The notes under the pieces are model-generated. The model saw only the letters and a program-made list of their open reading frames with translations. It was not told the DNA's origin and ran no database searches. From Flavobacterium resistens (GTDB lineage Bacteria > Bacteroidota > Bacteroidia > Flavobacteriales > Flavobacteriaceae): a stretch of DNA of 64,000 nt. A program made the position numbers and the translations under genes. This document shows, piece by piece, positions 18,347-25,484 of this stretch; position 1 is the stretch's first letter; each line of letters opens with the position of its first letter. The stretch spans positions 248,001 to 312,000 of the forward strand of contig NZ_FXTA01000001.1 of assembly GCF_900182645.1 (NCBI RefSeq), written 5' to 3'.

Positions 18347-18933
18347 CTCTTTTCGTTTTTAGCTGGTGCTTTTTGATTAGAAACACTGTCTGGAGCTGGA
18401 ACACCTTTAGAAAATGCTTCCAATCGATTTTTAATTTCCTGAATAGCGTCATTTAGAGTACCAGTACTTTTTTCTATTAAAGCGATTTTAGCATCCAATT
18501 TTTCTGCAATTGCTTTAGTCAATTCTGCGTTATTGCTTGCTGCAATTTTAGCGATCTCTTCTTTTAAGAGATTATTGCTAATTGAAATCTCGTTTCTTAC
18601 ATTCTCTAAGGTTACAACATTTGTCGTTCCGTTAGTTGGCGCGCCAGTTGGTGTTTCTGTACTTGTTGGAGGATTTACTATAGGAGCTGTATTAGGAGCT
18701 GGTAAACCCGGAGCACTTCCTGCAACAGATGTTACGTCAGCTGAAGCATTAAATTTATCTCCTTCGGCTTTAGCTTTGTTCTCTATAAGTAGATAACTCA
18801 ATAATGGGTTTTCGGAAACTACGCCAGCTAAAAGTGCTGTATTTGTAATTTCCTGATTTCCTGAAACATTGTAGAAACTGGCTCTGCTATTTGCAATCAC
18901 ATAATTGATTAATAAATTAAATGGATTCATCAT
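18343..18933 (-). CDS. Unrecognised protein with Pro/Thr linker and coiled coil
   Basis: 196 aa. The N-terminus (~1-55: 'NPFNLLINYVIANSRASFYN', 'TALLAGVVSENPLLSYLLIE') is mildly hydrophobic, the middle (~70-100) is a low-complexity Pro/Thr/Ala linker ('PGLPAPNTAPIVNPPTSTET'), and residues ~105-172 form a coiled coil ('RNEISISNNLLKEEIAKIAA'). The tail is charged. No signal peptide and no known domain. A second Met is at codon 2, so the start could be three bases later. The gene is coupled to the next by a four-base overlap. The layout of anchor-like head, flexible linker and coil suggests a structural or adaptor role (inference). Confidence 0.7.
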   Translation of the reverse strand: MMNPFNLLINYVIANSRASFYNVSGNQEITNTALLAGVVSENPLLSYLLIENKAKAEGDKFNASADVTSVAGSAPGLPAPNTAPIVNPPTSTETPTGAPTNGTTNVVTLENVRNEISISNNLLKEEIAKIAASNNAELTKAIAEKLDAKIALIEKSTGTLNDAIQEIKNRLEAFSKGVPAPDSVSNQKAPAKNEKR

Positions 18934-18960
18934 TTCATAATTTTAAGGTTAATAGAAATT

Positions 18961-18989
18961 AAAGGGCAATTGAGGATCAACTGCCCTTT
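18961..18989 (-). terminator. Hairpin inside the minus-strand cluster
   Basis: AAAGGGCA (18961-18968) and TGCCCTTT (18982-18989) form an 8-bp stem located between the stop of the 244-aa gene and the start of the 196-aa gene (63-base gap). Only a weak T-rich tract follows, so it may be a partial terminator that makes the upstream genes more abundant than the downstream hydrolases. Confidence 0.55.
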
Positions 18990-18996
18990 TTATAAT

Positions 18997-19731
18997 TTAC
19001 TTATTCATCATCATCATCAATGCAATAGGCAAAATAGTATTGTTAGTGTTTCCAGCATTGTTTTGATTTTGCTGTGACATTATAAGTACTAAAGGCAACA
19101 TCATGTTTGAATTGTCTGATTTTCCAGAACCAGAATCACCCATTGTAGTCATCATTGGCAATAATAAAGACATAGTTGGATCTACATAAATGGCACTCGT
19201 ATTTGGTTTTTCAATGATTTTAGCTTCCACAGCCGGATTATTACCTTCCGCAGCTTTAGCCGGAATATATTGTAAATTCTCAGCCTTTAATTTTGGCTGA
19301 TTTAACAATGATCCCACCATACTCATCATTTGCATATTTTTTAAAACCTTTGTCTGGTTATCACCTTTTCGGGCGTCGATTTTTGCAAATTCAGTATGTT
19401 TTTGATCTAATGCAACCAATGCTTTGTTTGTTGCTAATGATGTCTTTTTAAGCTCATTAACTTGGTTAGAAATAGCATCTAATGATTTTTTAAGTTCGCT
19501 TTTAGTAGCGTAATCATTAGCCCTTCCGCTCAATGCTTTTCCAAAATTTGATCTTTGTTTTACGGCTGAACTTACATTAGGTCTAATGCCGCGTGTTGAA
19601 GGTCTTCTGCGTTTTGCAGCTTCATCATAACTTTCGTCATAACTTTCTAATAAATCTTCGCTTAAAAGATCTTCGTTGAAATAATCTTCATTCAATAAAT
19701 CTTCGTCTAAATAACTTTCAAAATAGCTCAT
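18997..19731 (-). CDS. Unrecognised protein: acidic repeat head, coiled coil, Met-rich hydrophobic tail
   Basis: 244 aa in three clear parts. Residues 1-40 are short imperfect repeats of the type (N/S)EDLL and ESYDE ('LDEDLLNEDYFNEDLLSEDL'), followed by a basic patch 'AAKRRRPSTRG'. Residues ~75-130 are coiled coil ('SELKKSLDAISNQVNELKKT'). The C-terminal ~65 residues hold three hydrophobic Met/Leu-rich runs ('DPTMSLLLPMMTTMG', 'MMLPLVLIMSQQ', 'TILPIALMMMMNK') broken by Ser/Asn linkers, too short for ordinary membrane helices. No signal peptide. The design resembles the protein at 20173-21018. Not recognised; a self-assembling or membrane-associated role is speculation. Confidence 0.7.
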   Translation of the reverse strand: MSYFESYLDEDLLNEDYFNEDLLSEDLLESYDESYDEAAKRRRPSTRGIRPNVSSAVKQRSNFGKALSGRANDYATKSELKKSLDAISNQVNELKKTSLATNKALVALDQKHTEFAKIDARKGDNQTKVLKNMQMMSMVGSLLNQPKLKAENLQYIPAKAAEGNNPAVEAKIIEKPNTSAIYVDPTMSLLLPMMTTMGDSGSGKSDNSNMMLPLVLIMSQQNQNNAGNTNNTILPIALMMMMNK

Positions 19732-19749
19732 AATTTTAATTTTTAATGG

Positions 19750-20154
19750 TTAATTTTTGTTGAAATAATGTTTGTTATATTTCTGGATGGCTGGCTGAAT
19801 ATATTTATTGAAAAGAATAAAATCTGGAACATTGTTGCCTGGTTTTCCAGTGCCGAAGCATTCTGGACAGTCTGGATTTTCTCCAAAACATTCTGTACAG
19901 GCGCCAATAGCTTTTGCTAAATCATCATTTTGATTTAATTCAAATTCCAATTGAAATTTCAGCCCTTCAATTATGGTAAAAAGTTTATGATTGATTTTTT
20001 TTAGTTTCTTGACTCTTTCCTCAAGTTCTAAATCAACTTTTGGGATTTCTTTTTCCTCTTCAGGCTCTTTTTTTTCCATCATGGGCTGCATAAGCTCAAA
20101 ATATTTAGCCATTTCAGGATTATGTTCTTTCAAATATTCTAAATAAGCATCCAT
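19750..20154 (-). CDS. Small protein with coiled coil and DnaJ-like zinc-binding motif
   Basis: 134 aa, soluble. A charged helical region (~30-80, 'EEKEIPKVDLELEERVKKLK') is followed by 'ACTECFGENPDCPECFGTG', two CxxC pairs in the CxxCxG style of the DnaJ central zinc finger (residues ~96-112), then a helical end. Four Cys with this spacing would bind one zinc. In place of a full DnaJ repeat set only one finger is present. Eighteen bases separate it from each neighbour, consistent with one operon. A chaperone-like or scaffold function for the neighbouring low-complexity proteins is possible but unproven. Confidence 0.7.
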   Translation of the reverse strand: MDAYLEYLKEHNPEMAKYFELMQPMMEKKEPEEEKEIPKVDLELEERVKKLKKINHKLFTIIEGLKFQLEFELNQNDDLAKAIGACTECFGENPDCPECFGTGKPGNNVPDFILFNKYIQPAIQKYNKHYFNKN

Positions 20155-20172
20155 TGGTATAACATTTAGGTT

Positions 20173-21018
20173 TTATAAACTTGCAATAGAATTTTCAAGT
20201 CTATTGATTCGGTTAGGAGTATTTGTGCCAACAAACTGGCCATATTGATCCACGTAATAATCTTCAGTAGGAATTAATCCTCCGTTGTAATATTCATACA
20301 AAATATTCTCTGTTAGATAATTAACATTTTCAATCAATTCAGCAAAAGAGTGACTTTCAATTGGTGCATTTGGACTTGCAGTACCTAAACTTTGCTGCGC
20401 CTGGCCTGCCTGAAACTGAGGATTATTGATTACACCGCCCAGCTGATTGTACAAACCTTGTATTCTGCCAATATCCTGCGCTGCCTGTGGGCGAAGTGCC
20501 ACCGGATTGTCCTGCACATATTGCTGAATGGCTGGAAGAGCTGCTCTACCGGCATTGGCCAAATAACGTCCTGCATCACCAAAAGCTTGTCTAACGGGTG
20601 TTTGCTGTCTGTATTGTGGTTGTGGTCTGCGTTGTGGTGGTGCAGGTCTGCGTTGTGGCTGACGACTATTGTCTAAAGCTGTACTACCGGCTCCGGCTAA
20701 ATTGCTAACCAAACCTCCAACAGCACCGCCAATTTGAGGTGCGCCAAAATAAGTACCAATAGCAGTTCCTGCAATTGGAGCTAAGGCAGAAACACCGCGC
20801 AAAACTCCAGAACCAATACTGCTGGCTACATTTCCTAAACTTGACCAAAATCCTTCTGCTTCACTTTCAGACATTTGATCTACTCGTGATAATAGGACAT
20901 CTTCTAATTCACTTTCGCTTAAATTAGAATATTCTGGTCCCAAAACATATCGTACAGCTTCAAAATAATTGTCTTCGCTGAATGATTCTCCCTGAAAAAC
21001 TTCATGATATAAACTCAT
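20173..21018 (-). CDS. Unrecognised protein: acidic head, glycine-zipper hydrophobic segment, Pro/Gln/Arg linker
   Basis: 281 aa, first gene of the minus-strand cluster. Residues 1-55 are acidic with Glu/Ser repeats ('SNLSESELEDVL', 'MSESEAEGFW'). Residues ~60-110 are a Gly/Ala-rich hydrophobic zone with GxxxG spacing ('GTAIGTYFGAPQIGGAVGGL'), like pore-forming or glycine-zipper membrane segments. A Pro/Gln/Arg linker follows ('QPQRRPAPPQRRPQPQYRQQ'), then a helical region and an acidic Tyr-rich end. No signal peptide. From memory, proteins with an acidic head followed by a glycine-zipper segment occur in cyanobacteria and other phyla beside proteases and peptidoglycan-binding proteins; this needs a database check. 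Confidence 0.7.
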   Translation of the reverse strand: MSLYHEVFQGESFSEDNYFEAVRYVLGPEYSNLSESELEDVLLSRVDQMSESEAEGFWSSLGNVASSIGSGVLRGVSALAPIAGTAIGTYFGAPQIGGAVGGLVSNLAGAGSTALDNSRQPQRRPAPPQRRPQPQYRQQTPVRQAFGDAGRYLANAGRAALPAIQQYVQDNPVALRPQAAQDIGRIQGLYNQLGGVINNPQFQAGQAQQSLGTASPNAPIESHSFAELIENVNYLTENILYEYYNGGLIPTEDYYVDQYGQFVGTNTPNRINRLENSIASL

Positions 21019-21194
21019 AATTTTTAGTATTACAATTAACTCTTACTCTTTTAACAGGCTTTTCAGATTTCGCCTATCCATTTTGTGCACAAAAAGGAAC
21101 GATGTAAAATTGATTTTTTATAAATTACTACAAAACAGTACTTTAACCCAATTTTTTAAATAAATTTACCCTAAGAAAAAGGGTACATTTCCCC

Positions 21195-21225
21195 TTGCCC
21201 ATTTTTGGGGTTTAAAATATTTTTG
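21195..21225 (+). promoter_or_regulatory. Promoter of the plus-strand regulatory operon
   Basis: TTG at 21195-21197 and TATTTTTG at 21218-21225, separated by 20 bp, fit the Bacteroidota -33/-7 layout. Transcription should start near 21232, leaving a ~57-base leader to the ATG at 21289. This excludes the longer in-frame ORF start at 21205. Confidence 0.6.
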
Positions 21226-21288
21226 CTCTCAATGTTTTTCATCAAAACACTATTTTTCAAACAATTAACCCATAAACTATTAATAATC

Positions 21289-21720
21289 ATGGAAAGACAA
21301 CCTGAAAGACCAACACAATTGATTACTAAAAAATTCGCGAAAGAATTACACACGAATTTTATGAAGTATAGAGCCAGTATTATTGCTAAATACATTAAAA
21401 AAGAAGACGCCAATGCGGTTTGGTTTTCTGTAGAAGAACTCGAAAATTACATTCATTATATCAAGTCTAAAGGAGAAAAAACAGGTTATAATGTAAATGG
21501 AATTCGCATTTATTTTGGAGTATATCCAGAAGATAGAAAATATGAAGAAAAAGCTGGTTTGATGACCGTATTTTTAACCGCAACGGGCAAAAAAATCAAA
21601 ACACCTAAAGCTGGAGAAATACAGACTTTTGCCTTGATAAGTGACGGAACCTCTGACATAGCAAGCATTGAACCAATGAATTACGGAAGCATCGGAAGAC
21701 CGCCTAGCTTAGACTATTAA
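21289..21720 (+). CDS. Conserved hypothetical soluble protein
   Basis: 143 aa, no signal peptide or membrane helix. Its text ('AVWFSVEELENYIHYIKSKG', 'VNGIRIYFGVYPEDRKYEEK', 'AGLMTVFLTATGKK') is of a type I have seen as an unnamed family in flavobacteria next to a membrane protein, but I know no function. First gene of a plus-strand operon with the membrane protein ten bases downstream and then the kinase/regulator pair. Start chosen by the promoter and because codons upstream of 21289 encode a hydrophobic stretch unlike the rest. Confidence 0.7.
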   Translation: MERQPERPTQLITKKFAKELHTNFMKYRASIIAKYIKKEDANAVWFSVEELENYIHYIKSKGEKTGYNVNGIRIYFGVYPEDRKYEEKAGLMTVFLTATGKKIKTPKAGEIQTFALISDGTSDIASIEPMNYGSIGRPPSLDY

Positions 21721-21730
21721 TTAAAAAATT

Positions 21731-22378
21731 ATGTTCGAATTTTTAAGATTTTATATTTTCTATTTAGCTTTATTTTCTGGAATTATAGGCCTGATTTCAT
21801 GGCACAAACTTCCTGGATATAAAGCTAAATCGCTCGTAATTTTAATTTGGTTTTCTGTTATTATAGAAAAAGTAGGTTATTATTTTACAGAGTGGACAGG
21901 CTTACTAAATTACTATGTTTTTAATTTTTATATGCTAGTCAGTTTTTCTGCCTATATATTGCTCTTAAGAAGTCTGTTATCTAAAACAAATTACAGAATA
22001 ACAGGATCTTTAAGTTTAGTACTTTTTATAATATCCTTTTTTCTGAATATTTTATATTTCAAAGAAGATGTGAATCATTCCTATACTTACAGTTTTGCCA
22101 TTGGAGTATTATTGATTATGATTTTGTCCTGTTTGTATTTGGTAGAAATTTTTAATTCGGATAAAATATTGAATTTTAAAAAATCGGTCTTTTTTTGGTA
22201 CATACTTGGAATATTAGTTTTTCATGTACCTTTTTTACCCTTTATGCTGGCTTTGAATTGGTTTTTAATCAAACACGATGAATCAGTTTTTAGTTTAGTA
22301 GTTTTTATTTTAAACCTATTAGCGCAGAGTTGCTATATTATTGGATTTTTATGGAGCGAAAAGAAATACAATTATTAG
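21731..22378 (+). CDS. Multi-pass membrane protein next to a two-component system
   Basis: 215 aa, almost entirely hydrophobic, about seven membrane helices ('FYIFYLALFSGIIGLISW', 'VILIWFSVIIEKVGYYF', 'SFAIGVLLIMILSCLYLVEI'). No catalytic motif. Its 3' end overlaps the start of the histidine kinase gene by 28 bases, so the two are tightly co-expressed; it may be the separate input subunit of the kinase, which has only one membrane helix of its own. That pairing is inference from gene order. Confidence 0.75.
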   Translation: MFEFLRFYIFYLALFSGIIGLISWHKLPGYKAKSLVILIWFSVIIEKVGYYFTEWTGLLNYYVFNFYMLVSFSAYILLLRSLLSKTNYRITGSLSLVLFIISFFLNILYFKEDVNHSYTYSFAIGVLLIMILSCLYLVEIFNSDKILNFKKSVFFWYILGILVFHVPFLPFMLALNWFLIKHDESVFSLVVFILNLLAQSCYIIGFLWSEKKYNY

Positions 22379-23136
22379 TCATTTCGTTAGGTATAGTTTT
22401 TCTAACTTTACTGATCATTTTGCTTGTGATATTCTTTTATTTCCTTAAAAAGAAAAACACTTATTTGGTTGAAAAAATGGAATCAGAACTGTATTTTCAA
22501 TCGGAATTGATTAAGACCCGAATTGAGATAAAAGATCAGACACTCAGCGAAATAAGTAAAGAACTTCATGATAATATAGGCCAAATCATTTCTGTAGGCA
22601 TTATGCAGCTTAATATCTATTTGGACAGCGGAAAATCTATTAAAGCCAATGAACTACAAGATCTTAAAGAAATACTCGCCAAATCATTAGATGAAATAAG
22701 AATTTTATCCCGAATCATTAATAAAGACAATTTACTACAGAGCAATTTCATCGAAGCCATTAAACAGGATTTAGAGCGCATAAAAAAGCTGAAAAATATA
22801 CAGTATAAATACAATCTTACGGGCGAAATTCCGAAGATCAGTCGAGAACATGATTTGTTCATTTACCGAATTTTTCAGGAAGCATTGCACAACAGCTTAA
22901 AACATTCGCACAGTGATTTATTTGAAGTAAACATCAGCACTGTTAACACCGTTTTCCGATTAGAAATAAAGGATTTCGGGATTGGTTATGATGCAAGTCA
23001 GATAAATTCTGGAATAGGTTTAAACAACATGAAATTAAGAGCCAAATTAATTGGCGCTAATTTAATTATGGAATCAGATTCATCAGGAACAACTGTAACT
23101 TTAGAATACCCCTTAACCCTAACCAATGAAACCTAA
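22351..23136 (+). CDS. Sensor histidine kinase, HisKA_3/NarX type
   Basis: 261 aa: one N-terminal membrane helix (~8-32), a short coil, phosphoacceptor box 'ELHDNIGQIISVGIMQLNI' (His73), N-box 'FRIFQEALHNSLKHSHSD', and G-boxes 'DFGIGYD' and 'SGIGLNNMKLRAKLIGA'. It has no extracellular sensor domain. An in-frame start at 22330 is possible, but ATG 22351 begins right at 'MERKEIQLL' ahead of the helix. It overlaps the response-regulator gene by 11 bases. It should phosphorylate that regulator, and may control the divergent 15-21 kb cluster (inference). Confidence 0.92.
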   Translation: MERKEIQLLVISLGIVFLTLLIILLVIFFYFLKKKNTYLVEKMESELYFQSELIKTRIEIKDQTLSEISKELHDNIGQIISVGIMQLNIYLDSGKSIKANELQDLKEILAKSLDEIRILSRIINKDNLLQSNFIEAIKQDLERIKKLKNIQYKYNLTGEIPKISREHDLFIYRIFQEALHNSLKHSHSDLFEVNISTVNTVFRLEIKDFGIGYDASQINSGIGLNNMKLRAKLIGANLIMESDSSGTTVTLEYPLTLTNET

Positions 23137-23776
23137 CACTAAAAATCGAATTATTATTGTAGATGATCATCAGCTTTTTTCGCAATCTCTGGAACTTTTA
23201 ATCAACAGTTTCAAAGATTTTGAAGTAATTAACCGCTTTGAAAATGGCAAATTATTTGTTTCTTATTTGCAAGATCATGCCGATGCCAATGTCGATTTAA
23301 TTTTATTAGATGTGAATATGCCTGTTTTAGATGGCGTAAGCACCATGAAATGGATTAAAGAAAACAGACCTGACTTAAAAGTGATTGCGCTCTCTGTAAA
23401 TGACGATGAAGAAATTATCATCAAAATGATTACAAATGGCGCCAAAGGTTATTTGCTGAAAGATACTTCGCCTGAAATATTTAAAGAAGCTATAATTTCT
23501 GTTATTGAAAAAGGTTTTTATTTTACCGAATTAGTTTCAGGCATGCTGGTCAAAAAAGCAAACAACGATTCAAAAAAAATCAATTTAAAAGAAAAGGAAA
23601 TTGTTTTTATAAAACATGCCTGTACTGAAAAAACGTATAAAGAAATTGCGTCAGAAATGTGCTTAAGTCCCAAAACAATCGATGGATATCGAGAATGTCT
23701 ATTTGACAAACTCGAAATCAAAACCCGAATTGGATTGGTACTTTACGCAATCAAAAATAAAATCGTTTTGGTTTAG
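23126..23776 (+). CDS. NarL/FixJ family response regulator
   Basis: 216 aa. Receiver domain: 'RIIIVDDHQLF' with the acidic pair, phosphoacceptor Asp62 in 'LILLDVNMPVLDG', conserved Thr/Ser and Lys ('IALSVNDD', 'GYLLKD'). C-terminal LuxR-type HTH (~148-210): 'LKEKEIVFIKHACTEKTYKE', 'EMCLSPKTIDGYRECLFDKL'. Partner of the overlapping kinase gene. A DNA target is not identifiable from this window alone; the divergent promoter region 21019-21288 is the obvious candidate. Confidence 0.93.
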   Translation: MKPNTKNRIIIVDDHQLFSQSLELLINSFKDFEVINRFENGKLFVSYLQDHADANVDLILLDVNMPVLDGVSTMKWIKENRPDLKVIALSVNDDEEIIIKMITNGAKGYLLKDTSPEIFKEAIISVIEKGFYFTELVSGMLVKKANNDSKKINLKEKEIVFIKHACTEKTYKEIASEMCLSPKTIDGYRECLFDKLEIKTRIGLVLYAIKNKIVLV

Positions 23777-23777
23777 A

Positions 23778-24290
23778 TTAATACGTAATGGCCGAAAATA
23801 TTGGATATTCATTTATTTTTTCTCTACCATTAAGGAAAGATAATTCCATCAGGAAATTGCATTGCACGATTTCGCCTCCCAAGCGTTCAACCAATTCGCA
23901 AACGGCTTTTGCTGTTCCGCCAGTTGCTAGTACATCATCGTGAATTAAAATACGGTCTCCTTTTTTAATAGCGTCGGTATGCATTTCTAAGCTATCTGTG
24001 CCATATTCAAGTTCATAAGAAGCTGCAATCGTTTCATAAGGCAGTTTTTTAGGCTTTCGAACCGGAATAAAACCAGCATTTAATTCCTGCGCCAATAAAA
24101 TTCCGAAGAAAAAACCGCGACTTTCAGCGCCAACAACCTTATCAATTTTCTGATCTTTTAAAGAATTTACCAAAACCGAAAGGCATTCTTGTCTTGCAAT
24201 TGGATCATTTAAGAGCGGTGTGATATCTTTAAACAAAATTCCTTCTTTTGGAAAACCTTGAATATCACGTATATAATTTTCTATCTTCAT
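23778..24290 (-). CDS. apt: Adenine phosphoribosyltransferase
   Basis: 170 aa, normal length. Converts adenine plus PRPP to AMP in purine salvage, cytoplasmic. Typical text: 'IRDIQGFPKEGILFKDITPL' at the N-terminus, 'VVGAESRGFFFG' substrate loop, and the PRPP-binding motif 'RILIHDDVLATGGTAKA'. It ends one base from the convergent response regulator, so transcripts may overlap. Its start lies ~115 bases from the divergent tRNA-Arg gene. Confidence 0.96.
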   Translation of the reverse strand: MKIENYIRDIQGFPKEGILFKDITPLLNDPIARQECLSVLVNSLKDQKIDKVVGAESRGFFFGILLAQELNAGFIPVRKPKKLPYETIAASYELEYGTDSLEMHTDAIKKGDRILIHDDVLATGGTAKAVCELVERLGGEIVQCNFLMELSFLNGREKINEYPIFSAITY

Positions 24291-24317
24291 TTTTTTTTAT
24301 TTTTATCGTATTTTATG

Positions 24318-24348
24318 TTTGTATATCTCACATTTATGTCTATCTTTG
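24318..24348 (+). promoter_or_regulatory. Consensus promoter of tRNA-Arg
   Basis: TTTG (24318-24321), a 19-bp spacer, and TATCTTTG (24341-24348) are a perfect Bacteroidota -33/-7 pair, ~57 bases before the tRNA. Confidence 0.8.
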
Positions 24349-24404
24349 CACCCGCAATAAGCAATCAACAAAGCTAATAAAAATTAGCTTAATGATAACA
24401 AAAA

Positions 24405-24478
24405 GGCCTCGTGGCGCAACTGAATAGCGCATCTGATTACGGCTCAGAAGGTTACTGGTTTGAATCCAGTCGAGGTCA
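24405..24478 (+). tRNA. tRNA-Arg (anticodon ACG)
   Basis: 74 bases fold into a full cloverleaf: acceptor GGCCTCG/CGAGGTC (one G-U pair), D stem GCGC/GCGC, anticodon stem TCTGA/TCAGA with loop TTACGGC (anticodon ACG), T stem ACTGG/CCAGT with loop TTTGAAT, discriminator A. CCA is not encoded. The A34 is expected to be edited to inosine to read CGU/CGC/CGA. Confidence 0.95.
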
Positions 24479-24484
24479 CTTAAG

Positions 24485-24515
24485 GAGACAACTATTATAT
24501 AGTTGTCTCTTTTTT
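24485..24515 (+). terminator. Terminator of tRNA-Arg, followed by an empty stretch
   Basis: GAGACAACTA (24485-24494) pairs with TAGTTGTCTC (24500-24509), followed by a run of T. The next ~290 bases up to 24804 hold no gene I can support; a reading frame that crosses the tRNA into this region is spurious. Confidence 0.88.
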
Positions 24516-24804
24516 TATACACAAAAATGTAGATTTTTCAAGCCTTCACAGCCTAATATTTTACGGTTCGAATTTTCACAAGAAATACTTAGACTGTTTG
24601 AAATAAACAATCTAAGAGAGGCTTCATTAAAGATTCAATCGAAGCTGAACGATTATTCGAAGTCCCCTTTATGGATATAGGATTTTTTTCTCTTGGTTTA
24701 TCGTAGTTTTTTGATGTTAAATATAAAATAATTCCAAAATGGACTTAATACATTTTCAATCACAAAAGCTAAGACGAATTTCAAATAAATAAACCATCGT
24801 GGAA

Positions 24805-25257
24805 CTATCCGTACAAATTTTTTATCTCCGACATAACAAAGGTACTTTGGGTACTCCCTATGCTTTCAACTGATCCCAATTTATTAAACACAAAATCCTG
24901 ATAATGCTTCATGTCTTTGGCAGAAACTTTCATTAAAAAATCGTAATCACCTGAGATATTATAACATTCCACAACTTCTTCTATTTTCATAATATCACTA
25001 ACAAATTGATTCCCGATATTACGATCGTGCTGTTTAAGTTTAATATTACAGAAAACAATAAACCCTCTGTTTAGTTTTTCTGCATCCAACAAAGCTATAT
25101 ATTTCTTAATATAACCGTTATTCTCCAATCTTTTAATTCGCTCAAAAACTGGCGATGCCGAAAGATTTACCATTTTAGCAAGCTCTTTTACAGTGTATTT
25201 AGAATTATCGTGTAGTATATTTAATAACTGAAGATCAATATCGTCTATTTGTTCCAT
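24805..25257 (-). CDS. Lrp/AsnC family transcriptional regulator
   Basis: 150 aa. N-terminal HTH ('DDIDLQLLNILHDNSKYTVK', 'LAKMVNLSASPVFERIKRLE') and a C-terminal RAM ligand/oligomerisation domain ('VVECYNISGDYDFLMKVSAK'). Such proteins sense amino acids and often control amino-acid synthesis or transport genes. It lies ~230 bases downstream of the transporter that ends the mesX-mesD run, so control of methionine genes is a reasonable guess but unproven. Confidence 0.92.
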   Translation of the reverse strand: MEQIDDIDLQLLNILHDNSKYTVKELAKMVNLSASPVFERIKRLENNGYIKKYIALLDAEKLNRGFIVFCNIKLKQHDRNIGNQFVSDIMKIEEVVECYNISGDYDFLMKVSAKDMKHYQDFVFNKLGSVESIGSTQSTFVMSEIKNLYG

Positions 25258-25436
25258 TGTATATTTTATTTTAAACAGGTTTAATTTATTTTTAAATCAG
25301 AATAAAATTCTTCAAATATAACCAAAAACAATACAAAAATCTTATTTTACACAAGTTAAAAATATAAAATACTACAACGTTTATCCTCACAGTATAAAAA
25401 TCTAAAAAGCGTTATTTTATAGCGGTAGCGTTATCC

Positions 25437-25473
25437 TTGGTGCCCTTTATCAAAAAAAGATAAAGGGCCAAGC
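25437..25473 (-). terminator. Hairpin at the end of the mesX-mesD-transporter run
   Basis: GCCCTTTATC (25443-25452) pairs with GATAAAGGGC (25460-25469) with a seven-A loop, and the outer CCTTGG/CCAAG arms extend it with a small bulge. It starts 12 bases beyond the transporter stop codon. No T-run follows in the minus direction, so termination strength is uncertain. Confidence 0.6.
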
Positions 25474-25484
25474 CATAAATAAAA

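Noticed and set aside
24411..24680. 89-codon frame on the plus strand after apt
   Set aside because: It runs through the tRNA-Arg and its terminator; its first residues are simply the translated tRNA.
24479..24804. Possible integration site or integrase remnant behind tRNA-Arg
   Set aside because: No repeat of the tRNA 3' end and no integrase-like sequence was found in the following 25 kb.
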